A stretch of 64,000 bases of DNA. Source: Ruminococcus sp. Its GTDB lineage: Bacteria > Bacillota > Clostridia > Oscillospirales > Ruminococcaceae. The stretch's first letter is position 1; every line of letters starts with the position of its first letter. A model generated the notes under the pieces. That model was not told the origin of the DNA and ran no database searches. It saw nothing but the letters and a program-made list of their open reading frames with translations. The translations under genes were made by a program, and so were the position numbers. The stretch is from contig JAGAJO010000001.1 of assembly GCA_017626015.1 (NCBI GenBank), positions 310,001-374,000 of the forward strand, in the 5' to 3' direction. This document shows, one piece after another, positions 28,738 to 37,747 of this stretch.

Positions 28738-29724
28738 TTATTTGTAGCTTTCGCTCAGATCCTCAAGATAACGCTTCGCCTCGTCAACTACGCTGTCGGG
28801 AGCCAGTATTTTTGCTTTCGTGCCGAACTGGAAAAACCAGCCCCAGAATGTGGGCGCTATCTGCACGTCCGCCGTAAGGCAGAATGTGTTTTCGGAATTT
28901 TTGTGCGGGTGACAGCCTAAGCCGAACCTGTCTATCACCGCATTGGCAAGGGAATTATCAAACTGCATCGTAACGCTTTCAAGCTGCCCTCCGAACATTC
29001 CGTACAGCGACTGCATGTTTGCGATCTCCGACTTATCCTCGTCACTCAGTTCTCTTGACGGCAGCTCGGTCATCTCCACTCCTACCATTCTGTCAACTCT
29101 GTAGCGGCAGATCTTTTCATGCTTTTCGCAGTAGCACACAAGGTAATAGTTTTCGCTCTCCCATACCAGCGAGTAGGGGGAAACGAAGTAGGTCTCGCCG
29201 CTGTGCTTTAAAACCTGTTTCTTGTCGGGATTGAATTCTGTATATCTGAATGATATCTGCTTTTCGTCAAATATTCCCGCCTGGATCTTGTTGATGCTGT
29301 AATAGATCTGCTCGTTGAAATTCTTAGTACGGTTATCAACGTAGATAATACGCCTCAGCTGTTTGGCCTTGTATTCCGAGGTAAGGGTCTGGAGCTTTTT
29401 TATAAGCTCCTGAGACTTCTTTTTCGTAAGAAATCTGCATGACGCAACAGCGTCGGCAAGCACATACAGCTCTTCGTCCTGAAAGGTCCTGTCCGCCAGA
29501 TAATAAGCGTTGGAGTGACCGTCTTTTGTAGTTTCGATAGACATTCCGCTGTCGCACAGGGTCTTGATATCGTCATAAATGGTTTTTCTCTCAGCCTTTA
29601 TGCCGCAGCCGGCCAGTATGTCGATCAGCCTTGCACCTGTGATCGAATGATTTTCATCGGTCTTGCTCTCAAAAAGCTTCTTCATAGTCAGAAGCTTCTG
29701 CTTTTGTCTCGATAATCCTGCCAC
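28738..29724 (-). CDS. WYL-domain transcriptional regulator
   Basis: 328 residues. The N-terminal winged helix (about 1-80) includes a GARLIDILAGCGIKAERKTIYDDI helix-turn-helix. The WYL domain (about 145-225) carries the VSPYSLVWESENYYLVCYCE pattern, and a C-terminal WCX-like extension ends in FGTKAKILAPDSVVDEAKRYL. Such proteins bind nucleic-acid or nucleotide ligands through WYL and regulate transcription, often of stress or defence genes; the target here is unknown. It follows the DUF896 gene by two bases, so they share a transcript. Confidence 0.88.
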   Translation of the reverse strand: MAGLSRQKQKLLTMKKLFESKTDENHSITGARLIDILAGCGIKAERKTIYDDIKTLCDSGMSIETTKDGHSNAYYLADRTFQDEELYVLADAVASCRFLTKKKSQELIKKLQTLTSEYKAKQLRRIIYVDNRTKNFNEQIYYSINKIQAGIFDEKQISFRYTEFNPDKKQVLKHSGETYFVSPYSLVWESENYYLVCYCEKHEKICRYRVDRMVGVEMTELPSRELSDEDKSEIANMQSLYGMFGGQLESVTMQFDNSLANAVIDRFGLGCHPHKNSENTFCLTADVQIAPTFWGWFFQFGTKAKILAPDSVVDEAKRYLEDLSESYK

Positions 29725-29726
29725 TT

Positions 29727-29948
29727 TTATTTATCCTCCCCGCTGCGTTTTTGCTTTGAAACTCTGATCCTTGAACCGTCGGGTTCAACAATTGTCGTAT
29801 GCTCCAGTGTGTTGGTAAAATTTGCAACAACACTTTGCCTGTACTCCAGACGGAGCCTTTCCCGTTCGGATCGTTCCTCATCGGTAAGCTCTCTTTTTCT
29901 GGATATAGCAGTAAGCTCCGACAGTCTGTCAAGCTTTTCCTTCTCCAT
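29727..29948 (-). CDS. DUF896 (UPF0291/YnzC-like) small protein
   Basis: 73 residues. The two-helix pattern of the family is clear: LDRLSELTAISRKRELTDEE, then ERLRLEYRQSVVANFTNTLE. Members are small cytoplasmic Firmicute proteins, some induced in the SOS response, with no settled function. It is the first gene of the transcript that continues into the WYL regulator. A GGAG lies about 13 bases upstream. Confidence 0.88.
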   Translation of the reverse strand: MEKEKLDRLSELTAISRKRELTDEERSERERLRLEYRQSVVANFTNTLEHTTIVEPDGSRIRVSKQKRSGEDK

Positions 29949-30554
29949 AAATTTTTACACTGCTCCTCAAACCGTATTTGTCCCTGCGTTTATCCGCTTT
30001 TTATCGGGACTGTCATTGTCTTTGGATGACCCGCAGGGCTTACACAATACCCTTTGAGTCTGACGGTTCTGAAAATTTGCCGGAGATCTTTTTTGTATAT
30101 TTTTTATCTCTGTATCAGTCCAACAAAACTCCCACAACCGATTTGCATGATTTATTATATCATATAATTCCACAAAATTCAACGGTAAATTGCACAAACT
30201 GTCCGATAAAATTCCCTCAATTTCACCAAAAATAAAAAAATTAGTTTTTTGCCTTGACACTGACCACAATATATGGTATACTAATTTTTAGAACATACAT
30301 TCGCATTTTACTGAGCCGTACATAAATGCCGGAAATTGTCTGCGGGATACTACGGAGCTGCTGTCCGTCAAATTACCCTGTAATCCTTTTGTAATATTTA
30401 TTATAGCACATATTTCCGCAGAATGCAAGGGGTTTTGCATAAAAAAGTCCAAAAAAATCCCCTGTTATTTTCTGCGGCACAGATTGATCTTAATTGTTTT
30501 GTAACCACAATATATAGTACATTCAAAGAGAAAAAAGGAGGACATTTAAGAAGA
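29949..30554. promoter_or_regulatory. divergent promoter region between DUF896 and the HTH gene
   Basis: About 600 bases without a supported gene. On the minus strand TTGAAT (30177-30182), 17 bases, TATAAT (30154-30159) should drive DUF896-WYL with a leader of about 200 bases. On the plus strand TTGACA (30254-30259), 17 bases, TATACT (30277-30282) should drive the HTH-yaaO operon with a long leader. A 16-base word ACCACAATATATGGTA (30263-30278) recurs with one change at 30504-30519 and resembles an NrdR box. GAACATACATTC at about 30291 is one base off a Gram-positive LexA box. Confidence 0.65.
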
Positions 30555-30860
30555 TTGAAGAGAATAAGCTACGAGTTGTCTGAAAATTACATTTCCACCG
30601 ACGTAAGTATGGATCGTGAGGATCGCTGTGAAGGCGAGTATAAAAATGCCATGCTCAGGGAGATAGTAAACTCCGATTTGACGAAAAAGCAAAAATGTTA
30701 TATAATGATGTATTATAGGGACGGGCTTACCGTGGAGCAGATCGCAGAGCGCTGCGGCGTGGTGAAATCCACGGTTTCCCGTACCATCAACAGAGGGCGG
30801 GAGCGTATTCTGAACGGCGTGAAAAAACAGGCGCTGCGCAGACTGCTGTCGTCAGAATAA
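30555..30860 (+). CDS. short sigma-70 region-4-like HTH protein
   Basis: About 101 residues. The C-terminal half is a sigma-70 region 4 or LuxR-like helix-turn-helix (LTKKQKCYIMMYYRDGLTVEQ, in parts, then IAERCGVVKSTVSRTINRG). It lacks the core-binding region 2, so it is probably a DNA-binding regulator rather than a full sigma factor. The start is taken as TTG 30555, because AAGGAGGA ends 12 bases upstream and the longer frame to ATG 30423 has no ribosome binding site and a non-matching N-terminus. It is 12 bases before the yaaO-like gene. Confidence 0.7.
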   Translation: MKRISYELSENYISTDVSMDREDRCEGEYKNAMLREIVNSDLTKKQKCYIMMYYRDGLTVEQIAERCGVVKSTVSRTINRGRERILNGVKKQALRRLLSSE

Positions 30861-30872
30861 GGAGGTTCCTTA

Positions 30873-32216
30873 ATGTCTGCGCCTATAAACGATTTTGTAA
30901 AAGACTATATCCGCCGTGACTGCGCAAGATTCCATATGCCGGGACACAAGGGCGTGAAGCTGCACGGTATGGAGGAAGCGGATATAACCGAGATAAAAGG
31001 GGCGGATTATCTTTTTGACGCTGTTGGTATCATCGGGGAAAGCGAGGAGCAGACAGCCCGTGCTTTCGGAGCAAAAAGGACTCTTTATTCCACCGAAGGC
31101 TCCAGCCTGTGCATAAAGGCAATGCTGGGGATAATTGCACGCTGCCGTAATGACAAGTCCGTGAAAATGCTTTGCGCAGCCCCCAGAAACGTGCATAAGG
31201 CGTTTATAAACGCCTGTATCCTGCTGGATATTGAGGTCAGGTGGATATATCCCGATGCGGAAAGCTGTTCTATATGCTCAAGCGGGATAACTCCGTCGGA
31301 TATTGAAAGGACCTTGTCGGAGTGTGAAAGAAAGCCCGACTGCGTGTATATCACATCGCCTGACTATCCGGGGAATATGTGCGATATAAAAGGCATATCC
31401 ACAGTCTGCCGCCGTGAGGGAGTACCGCTTCTTTGCGATAACGCTCACGGCGCATATCTTCGTTTTCTGGAGCAAAGCCTTCATCCCATTACCCTTGGGG
31501 CGGATATGTGCTGCGATTCCGCACACAAAACTCTGCCCTGCTATACGGGAGGAGCGTATCTTCACATTTCGCCTTCCGCTCCGGAGAAATTCTCCCGTTG
31601 CGCAAAGGACGTTATGTCCCTGTTTGCCTCTACAAGCCCTTCGTATCTGATACTGCAAAGCCTTGATCTCTGCTCCGACTATATCTGCGGAAATTATCCC
31701 AAGGAGCTTGCAGATACCGTGAAAAGGACGGCTCTTTGCAAAAAGCGTCTGGAGGAATGCGGCTGGACGCTTTGCGGAGACGAGCCATGCAAAATAACGG
31801 TCTGTGCCAATACCATAGGCTATGAGGGCGGAGAGCTTGCCGAGCGTCTGAGGGCTTTCGGCATAGAGCCTGAATATTCCGATTTTAAGTACATAGTGCT
31901 TATGACCTCTCCCTTTAACAGGGAGGAGGATTACCTGCGTCTGGAAAGCGCTGCAAGGAATATTCCACAGCCGAGGATAAGGGTTTGCCCGGAGGAGCTG
32001 CCTGTACCCAGAGCAAGGGTCAGAATGGGAATAAGGCAGGCGGCGTTCTCGGATAATGAAACGGTCAGCGTCGATAACGCTTTGGGAAGAATATGCGCAT
32101 CGACTGCGACCTGCTGTCAGCCCTCCGTCCCGGTAGTGGTCAGCGGAGAGGAAATTACCGCCGACGTGATAAAAATTCTTAAAAGGTATAGCATTTGTCA
32201 GATAAATGTGCTATAA
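30873..32216 (+). CDS. yaaO: Orn/Lys/Arg decarboxylase family protein, YaaO-like
   Basis: 447 residues. It has the fold-type I PLP-enzyme pattern of the family: RFHMPGHKGV at the start, STEGSSLCIKAML, CDNAHGAY and the PLP lysine in CDSAHKTLPCYTGGAYL. Substrate (arginine, lysine or ornithine) cannot be told from sequence alone. As in Bacillus (yaaO, tmk, yaaQ, yaaR, holB, yaaT) it heads the darA-holB-ricT cluster, but tmk is not present here. AAGGAGG precedes ATG. The 3' end lies in an inverted repeat (TATAGCA 32187-32193, TGCTATA 32209-32215). Confidence 0.88.
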   Translation: MSAPINDFVKDYIRRDCARFHMPGHKGVKLHGMEEADITEIKGADYLFDAVGIIGESEEQTARAFGAKRTLYSTEGSSLCIKAMLGIIARCRNDKSVKMLCAAPRNVHKAFINACILLDIEVRWIYPDAESCSICSSGITPSDIERTLSECERKPDCVYITSPDYPGNMCDIKGISTVCRREGVPLLCDNAHGAYLRFLEQSLHPITLGADMCCDSAHKTLPCYTGGAYLHISPSAPEKFSRCAKDVMSLFASTSPSYLILQSLDLCSDYICGNYPKELADTVKRTALCKKRLEECGWTLCGDEPCKITVCANTIGYEGGELAERLRAFGIEPEYSDFKYIVLMTSPFNREEDYLRLESAARNIPQPRIRVCPEELPVPRARVRMGIRQAAFSDNETVSVDNALGRICASTATCCQPSVPVVVSGEEITADVIKILKRYSICQINVL

Positions 32217-32309
32217 TAGAGGTTAGATGTGAGAGGTAAGAGATAAGACCGCTCCGTTTTCGGATAATATTACGGGACATCAGTTCACGTTAAACCGGAG
32301 GTACACAAA

Positions 32310-32633
32310 ATGAAACTTGTATATGCAATAGTCAACAACGACGACGCTTACGCCGTAAACAAAGGACTTTCCAAAAAAGGAATACGGGCGACAAAGCTTT
32401 CCTCTACCGGCGGATTTCTTATGTCGGGAAACACAACGTTTATGATCTGCTGTCAGGACGGTGACGTAGAGACCGTTATCACCGTTCTTAAGGAGCATTC
32501 AAGAAAAAGAAAGCAGTATGTTCCCTCCTCTGCCGTCATGGGACCCGAGGGTACTCAGTCCTACCCGGTGGAGGTCGCTATAGGGGGAGCTACTATTTTT
32601 GTAACGGATATAGAACGCTTCGAGCAGGTGTAA
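32310..32633 (+). CDS. darA: cyclic-di-AMP receptor DarA (PII-like, YaaQ)
   Basis: 107 residues, the family length. MKLVYAIVNNDDAYAV at the start, the KLSSTGGFLMSGNTTFMI ligand-loop region and the C-terminal GGATIFVTDIERFEQ strand match the PII-like DarA/PstA proteins that bind cyclic di-AMP as trimers. Partners are unknown. Its position directly before holB is conserved in Firmicutes. A CGGAGG site precedes ATG. Confidence 0.93.
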   Translation: MKLVYAIVNNDDAYAVNKGLSKKGIRATKLSSTGGFLMSGNTTFMICCQDGDVETVITVLKEHSRKRKQYVPSSAVMGPEGTQSYPVEVAIGGATIFVTDIERFEQV

Positions 32634-32640
32634 AATAAAA

Positions 32641-33648
32641 ATGAAAATATACGGAAACTCCGCCGCAGTGGAGCAGGTCGCCAATATGGTCAGGAATGGG
32701 CGTGAGCCTCATTCCATAATTATTCACGGGGAAAAGGGTCTGGGAAAGAAAACGCTGGCAAAATATATCGCCGCCCAGCTTATGTGTTCGGAGGGCAGCG
32801 GTATTCCCTGCGGAAAATGCCGCGCCTGCCGGCTTCTTGAAAAGGGCGGTCATCCGGATCTCATTACCGCACGTCCCAACAGCAACGGCAACTACATTTA
32901 CAGCGCCGACGATCCGGACAGCGTGCGGCAGTATATCTCCGATGCGGTGGTCAAGCCCAACGAGGGAAACATAAAGGTTTATCTTATTCCCGATCTGGAC
33001 AGATCACAGGTGACGACGCAGATAGCTGTGCAGAATATCTTCCTTAAGCTTATCGAGGAACCTCCCGAGCATACGGCGATAATTTTCACCGCACGCAGTA
33101 AGGAGATTTTTCTGCCTACTATTATTTCCCGTACCCTTGATCTGGGCGTGGTGAACGTCAGGGAAAGCGAAAGCGCCGAATATCTTAGGGAGAATTATCC
33201 CGACAGATCTCAAGCGGATATTGCAGACGCCGTATCGGCGGGCAGAGGAAATATCGGCAGGTGCGAAGCCTATCTTAACCGTGAGGAGTTCTATGCGGCG
33301 GCGCAGACGGCAAGAAAAATTGCGGCTGCGGCAGCGTCGGGCAGCGAATATGAGATACTCAGGGCGTTTGCCGATGCCGACGGGAAAAAAGCTCTGCTGA
33401 GAGAGGCGGTCTGTCTTTTTTCGGAGATAGTGAGAGACTCCTGTGTTATCAGACTTTGCGGAAGAGCTGACGCCGTTCTGACAGGCTGCGACTCAGAGGC
33501 GGCGGCAAGGCTTGCGGAAAGGATCTCCGCAGGCGCAGGAACAAGACTTTACGATCTGCTTTGCGAATATGTGGGAAGGATAGACGCAAACTGCAATCTG
33601 ACGCTTACTGTCAACAGTCTTGCGGGACAGATCGCACAGATCATATAG
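32641..33648 (+). CDS. holB: DNA polymerase III delta' subunit
   Basis: 335 residues. The AAA+ clamp-loader domain has a Walker A (HGEKGLGKKTLAKYIA), four zinc-type cysteines (CSEG..CGKCRACRL) and a LIEEPPEHTAIIFTARSKE sensor region. The C-terminal helical domain follows. It works with tau/gamma and delta to load the sliding clamp. It lies seven bases after darA and 13 bases before ricT. Confidence 0.92.
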   Translation: MKIYGNSAAVEQVANMVRNGREPHSIIIHGEKGLGKKTLAKYIAAQLMCSEGSGIPCGKCRACRLLEKGGHPDLITARPNSNGNYIYSADDPDSVRQYISDAVVKPNEGNIKVYLIPDLDRSQVTTQIAVQNIFLKLIEEPPEHTAIIFTARSKEIFLPTIISRTLDLGVVNVRESESAEYLRENYPDRSQADIADAVSAGRGNIGRCEAYLNREEFYAAAQTARKIAAAAASGSEYEILRAFADADGKKALLREAVCLFSEIVRDSCVIRLCGRADAVLTGCDSEAAARLAERISAGAGTRLYDLLCEYVGRIDANCNLTLTVNSLAGQIAQII

Positions 33649-33661
33649 AAAGGAAATGCTT

Positions 33662-34525
33662 ATGCTGAAAATAATCGGCGTGCGCTTTAAAAGCGTAGGA
33701 AAAATATATTATTTCAATCCACTGTTCAACAAGGTCAGCCTTGGCGATAAGGTGATCGTTGAGACTGCCCGCGGGGTGGAGTGCGGAGAGGTCGCACTGG
33801 TGGACAGAGAGATCGACGAGACGAAATTTTCTTCGCCCATAAAGCCGATCATAAGGATCGCAACGGAGGCGGATCTTAAGATCATCGAGAAAAACAAACA
33901 GAAGGAAAAGGAAGCCTTTGTTGTGTGCGAAAAGAAGATCGCCGCCCACAAGCTGAAAATGAACCTTATCGATGTTGAGTGTACATTTGACAACAATAAG
34001 CTGCTGTTTTATTTCACAGCGGAAAACCGTGTGGATTTCAGGGAGCTTGTAAAGGATCTGGCTTCGGTTTTCCGTACAAGGATAGAGCTGCGTCAGATAG
34101 GTGTAAGGGACGAGGCGAAAATGCTGGGCGGACTGGGTATATGCGGTCAGCCCTTCTGCTGTTCAAGATTTCTGGGGGATTTCCAGCCTGTTTCCATCAA
34201 AATGGCTAAGGAGCAGGGACTGTCCCTTAATCCCACCAAGATCTCCGGCACCTGCGGCAGACTTATGTGCTGCCTTAAATACGAACAGGAAAGCTACGAG
34301 GATCTGCTCAGGCATACTCCCAAGGCAGGGGCTATCGTCAAGACCGCCGACGGCAGAGGAGTCGTGGAGGAGGTCAATCTTCTGACAGGTAAGCTGCGTG
34401 TAAAGCTTGATAAAACAGACAACGTAGTGACCGTTCAAAAGGACGATGTCGAGGTCATAAAGGACGCAGTGATCCGTCTTGACAGAAACGAGATAAAGGC
34501 CCTTAAGGGATTGGAGGGAAAGTAA
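33662..34525 (+). CDS. ricT: PSP1-domain protein RicT (YaaT)
   Basis: 287 residues. MLKIIGVRFKSVGKIYYF begins the PSP1 region. Cysteine clusters CGQPFCC and CGRLMCC (about residues 162-203) are those that hold Fe-S clusters in the Bacillus RicAFT complex, which promotes RNase Y-dependent mRNA maturation. The start is placed at ATG 33662, seven bases after AGGA; longer forms would begin inside holB. The stop directly abuts the next ATG. Confidence 0.93.
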   Translation: MLKIIGVRFKSVGKIYYFNPLFNKVSLGDKVIVETARGVECGEVALVDREIDETKFSSPIKPIIRIATEADLKIIEKNKQKEKEAFVVCEKKIAAHKLKMNLIDVECTFDNNKLLFYFTAENRVDFRELVKDLASVFRTRIELRQIGVRDEAKMLGGLGICGQPFCCSRFLGDFQPVSIKMAKEQGLSLNPTKISGTCGRLMCCLKYEQESYEDLLRHTPKAGAIVKTADGRGVVEEVNLLTGKLRVKLDKTDNVVTVQKDDVEVIKDAVIRLDRNEIKALKGLEGK

Positions 34526-35146
34526 ATGCCGTCGTCTCCTGTACATTTAAAGCTTGCATATCTTATGAGCGATGAGCTTGGGGTGAAAAGCAAGCCGGAT
34601 TTCCTTCTGGGAGCTATCTCTCCGGACAGCGTTAATTTCGGAACGGAGCAGGCGGGGGAGGATATACGCTATGCCGCCCATATACGCTCCAGAGATTACG
34701 GTGTATGGAAAAAGCAGCTGAGGGATTTTTATTCCGAAAGCAAGTCGGAATATGCCGACAGACCTGATCTCCTCAGAGGATATCTTTTTCACTGCTGGTC
34801 GGATATAGCCTGGGACGAGGTCGTACAGCCAAAGCTGTTTGAATTTCTTGGCACTCTCGGCTTCGGATATGACGATATGACAAGGCAGAAGTGGCTGGAG
34901 CTTTACCGTTTCAACAGCGTTGTGGTGGGAGAGGATACTTATGCCGAGTGCCGCCGACTGCTGAGATCTGCTCAACCTGCGGCGATATCCGTATGCAGCG
35001 CAGAGCTGATCGGTAAGTACCGGGACTATGTTGCCGACGATTACAGCGATAAGATAATCAACGAAACGCCGCTGTTCCTCAGCGATGAGCATATCAACGA
35101 TACAGCGGAAAGACTGCGCAGCGCAGGCTATTTAAACGAGATCTAA
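34526..35146 (+). CDS. zinc-dependent phospholipase C-like protein
   Basis: 206 residues, mostly helical. It resembles the zinc-dependent phospholipase C / S1-P1-type fold: PSSPVHLKLAYLM at the N-terminus, FLLGAISPDSVNF, AAHIRSRDYG and a HCWSDIAWDEVV motif carry the His and Asp residues expected as metal ligands. No signal peptide is seen, so it is probably cytoplasmic, which is unusual for secreted phospholipase C but normal for this clostridial subfamily. Substrate unknown. It ends the yaaO-ricT operon. Confidence 0.7.
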   Translation: MPSSPVHLKLAYLMSDELGVKSKPDFLLGAISPDSVNFGTEQAGEDIRYAAHIRSRDYGVWKKQLRDFYSESKSEYADRPDLLRGYLFHCWSDIAWDEVVQPKLFEFLGTLGFGYDDMTRQKWLELYRFNSVVVGEDTYAECRRLLRSAQPAAISVCSAELIGKYRDYVADDYSDKIINETPLFLSDEHINDTAERLRSAGYLNEI

Positions 35147-35154
35147 ACAGGAAA

Positions 35155-35193
35155 AAAATCCGGCAGAACGTGCTTACGTCTGCCGGATTTTTA
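35155..35193 (+). terminator. rho-independent terminator of the yaaO-ricT operon
   Basis: A 12-base stem (35156-35167 with 35179-35190) followed by TTTATTT. Confidence 0.9.
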
Positions 35194-35226
35194 TTTCAGT
35201 GTACGAAATGAGCCCTAGCCTGCTGC

Positions 35227-36861
35227 TCAGCGAATGTAGTCGTCATCTCCGTAAAAAGAGTAACCCATATCCTCAAGCTCTGCCTTGAGTTTGTTTGCGT
35301 CCTCCTCAGTAATGTAGAATGTAACGTTGTATTTGTCTCTGATCTCGTCGATGTAGCCCATGGTGAACGTATCGTCCTGGGTGCTTTTTATTTCATCCTC
35401 TATCCGCTTTAGTTCGTCCTTGTACCTGCCGTCAACAGTCTCCAGATTAAAGTTGACCCTTACGGAAAGATCAGATTCTGAATTTCCGTAGCGTTCAGAA
35501 TAGTAATAATAATTTATTACGGACAAGTTTGATCCGAACATTTTGTCCTTGAAGCCGCTGAAGCTGTGATCCCTGTCCGCATTGTAACGGCATATGGCGT
35601 CGATCATACCGCCTATGCGCTGCCTGTCAGTCTCCTCGGTAAAAAACTTTTCATCGTTGCAATAAAGGCGTTCTGTTTTGTATTTTTTCCCATGGATCTC
35701 ATACTCGTAGCCGTAATCTGTGGATTCGTCATACTCTCTGCTGTACATTAAGCTCAGATCTGCGCAGTAATACTCTGCGGAATCGGTATCCGGGGTGAGG
35801 TTTGCAAATCCGAAGCCGTTGGTGTAATAGCCTATTGCAGTTATTCCGATAAATACTCCGGTGCTGAGCGCAAATTTCAGCAGCCAGCCGCCGAATCTCA
35901 GCACTGTCAGCTTCGCCCTTGCTGCGACTATCCTGATTATCAGGTATACTATGACAGCTATGGTCATGCCTACCCACCACATATTCGAGAAGCAGAACAT
36001 GGTGAACAGCGTGGAAAGTCCCATAAACATAAACAGCTCAAAAAACAGTCTGTAAACCATTGGCGAGCCGACCGTCGAGGCGTCCCGCTTTTTGTAGATC
36101 AGGAAGCTCAGGAAAACGATAAGGCAGGAGATAAGACAGTTTGCCAGCACATATGGCATAGCCTCCCACTCCATCTCAAAGGCTATCGGTACGGACATAA
36201 GACCCGTAAGCGCAAATATGTTGTCTGCATTAGGGAAATCATATACTCCCGAAAAGTTGCTTACCGCTTTGGTGAAATATAAAAACGGCATAAGGGTCAC
36301 GCAGAATATTGTTATGAGCGTGGTGTAAATGCCCTCCGCCTTTGCCCCGCAGCAGCACATACAGAATATAGCAGCGGCGTCTGAAAACAGCGCTGCGCAC
36401 ACCGTAGTTGCCAGATAAGCTGTCAGATACTTAAAATGCTCTGCGGTAAAGCCTTCCTTGGCAAGACAGATCAGCAGCAGTGCCGCCGAAGCGATAAGCA
36501 TCGGAAAAATGTGAAGCTTGCAAAGCGCAAGTATCTTGGAAAGATACCTCTCCTTTGCGCTCATGGGCAGAGACATCTGTATATCCGCATTCTGTCTGGA
36601 GGACAGATCCTTGAATATCCCGAAAACCGCAAATATCCCGAAGCCTGCGGCAATCAGCAGGAGAGCGAGCCCCATGCCGCCCTGAAGCGTTGCGTAGGGA
36701 TATGAGCTTGACAGTATATTTTCCCTGTAATCGAAAATGAAGAAGATCGATCCCGCAAATATCAGCAGCAGGATTATAAGCCGTATCTTTCTGTGGGTAA
36801 GCGTTTCCGATCTTGACGCCGCATTGATCTTTTTAATCTTCTCTGAGCATTTGAGTTCCAT
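35227..36861 (-). CDS. ABC transporter permease with large extracytoplasmic C-terminus
   Basis: 544 residues. About eight membrane helices lie in residues 25-355. A soluble, acidic, Tyr-rich domain of about 190 residues follows, which should face outside. The pattern resembles ABC-2-type permeases of the YtrC/YtrD class. It overlaps the ATPase gene by 29 bases and is the last gene of the GntR-ATPase-permease set. The substrate is unknown; related YtrA-controlled transporters respond to cell-wall antibiotics. Confidence 0.82.
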   Translation of the reverse strand: MELKCSEKIKKINAASRSETLTHRKIRLIILLLIFAGSIFFIFDYRENILSSSYPYATLQGGMGLALLLIAAGFGIFAVFGIFKDLSSRQNADIQMSLPMSAKERYLSKILALCKLHIFPMLIASAALLLICLAKEGFTAEHFKYLTAYLATTVCAALFSDAAAIFCMCCCGAKAEGIYTTLITIFCVTLMPFLYFTKAVSNFSGVYDFPNADNIFALTGLMSVPIAFEMEWEAMPYVLANCLISCLIVFLSFLIYKKRDASTVGSPMVYRLFFELFMFMGLSTLFTMFCFSNMWWVGMTIAVIVYLIIRIVAARAKLTVLRFGGWLLKFALSTGVFIGITAIGYYTNGFGFANLTPDTDSAEYYCADLSLMYSREYDESTDYGYEYEIHGKKYKTERLYCNDEKFFTEETDRQRIGGMIDAICRYNADRDHSFSGFKDKMFGSNLSVINYYYYSERYGNSESDLSVRVNFNLETVDGRYKDELKRIEDEIKSTQDDTFTMGYIDEIRDKYNVTFYITEEDANKLKAELEDMGYSFYGDDDYIR

Positions 36862-37747
36862 ATCCTCTTACCTCCAGTTCGTAAATAAATGTCTCCTCCA
36901 GCGTAAGAGGAACGCTTTCGATAATAGCGGGATTACCCTTGCTGAGAGTAACTAAAACGTCCTCGGCATTACCTCTTGCGATTATCTGAGCTACGCTGCC
37001 CACTGACGAGAACTGCATGACGTCGATACCCGCCGCCTTGATCTCCGCAAGATCCACCGATCTGCCGGAGTATGCAAGCTGTACCTTGCAGAAGCTTGAC
37101 TTGATCTTGTCTATCTCCTCAGAGAAAATAAGCTTTCCTTTATGTATGAGCATTGCCCTGTCGCAAAGCTCGCTTATTTCCGCCACATTGTGGGAGGATA
37201 CTATAAGAGAAGCGTTTCTGTCGATTATCTCGTCCACTATCATCGTTTTGACGATCTTTCTCATGGAGGGGTCGAGTCCGTCGAAGGCTTCGTCCAGCAT
37301 AAGATATTTTGTACGGCAGGCGAGTCCCGCAATGACTACCGCCTGTCTTTTCATACCCTTTGAAAACTGCGAAAGCCTTTTGTTCTGCGGAAGCCCGAGC
37401 TTACCGCACAGCTTGTCGAAGACCTCGCCTGAAAAGTCGGGATAGTACCCCGCATAGTATTTTTTAAGATCCTTCAGTGTAAAGGAAGCGTACTGGATAG
37501 TTTCGTCGTTCACAAAGAAGATCTTTGCCTTTGCATCGGGGTTGTCAAAGACCTCCTCGCCGTCGATTGAGATAGAACCGATCTTCGTTTTGTACACTCC
37601 GCACATCATTCTCATAAGGGTGCTTTTTCCCGCTCCGTTAGAGCCGAGAAAGCCGAATATGCTGCCCTCCGGGATCTCAATAGAAATATCGTCCAGCGCA
37701 CGGAAGCCGCCGCCGAAATCCATTGAAACATTTTTTATTTCGATCAT
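36833..37747 (-). CDS. ABC transporter ATP-binding protein (YtrB-like)
   Basis: 304 residues. Walker A is GSNGAGKST, the ABC signature is degenerate (FSKGMKRQ instead of LSGGQ, usual in this subfamily), Walker B is YLMLDEAFDGLD and the switch His is SSHNVAE. A C-terminal extension of about 85 residues follows the nucleotide-binding domain. It pairs with the permease downstream. The start overlaps the stop of the GntR regulator (37744-37747). Confidence 0.93.
   Translation of the reverse strand: MIEIKNVSMDFGGGFRALDDISIEIPEGSIFGFLGSNGAGKSTLMRMMCGVYKTKIGSISIDGEEVFDNPDAKAKIFFVNDETIQYASFTLKDLKKYYAGYYPDFSGEVFDKLCGKLGLPQNKRLSQFSKGMKRQAVVIAGLACRTKYLMLDEAFDGLDPSMRKIVKTMIVDEIIDRNASLIVSSHNVAEISELCDRAMLIHKGKLIFSEEIDKIKSSFCKVQLAYSGRSVDLAEIKAAGIDVMQFSSVGSVAQIIARGNAEDVLVTLSKGNPAIIESVPLTLEETFIYELEVRGYGTQMLRED

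Noticed and set aside
29967..30269. 100-codon minus-strand frame in the DUF896 leader
   Set aside because: It spans its own promoter and has no start codon with a ribosome site after the transcription start.
30423..30554. N-terminal 44-codon extension of the short HTH gene
   Set aside because: No ribosome site at ATG 30423, and a strong AAGGAGGA lies inside the extension just before TTG 30555.
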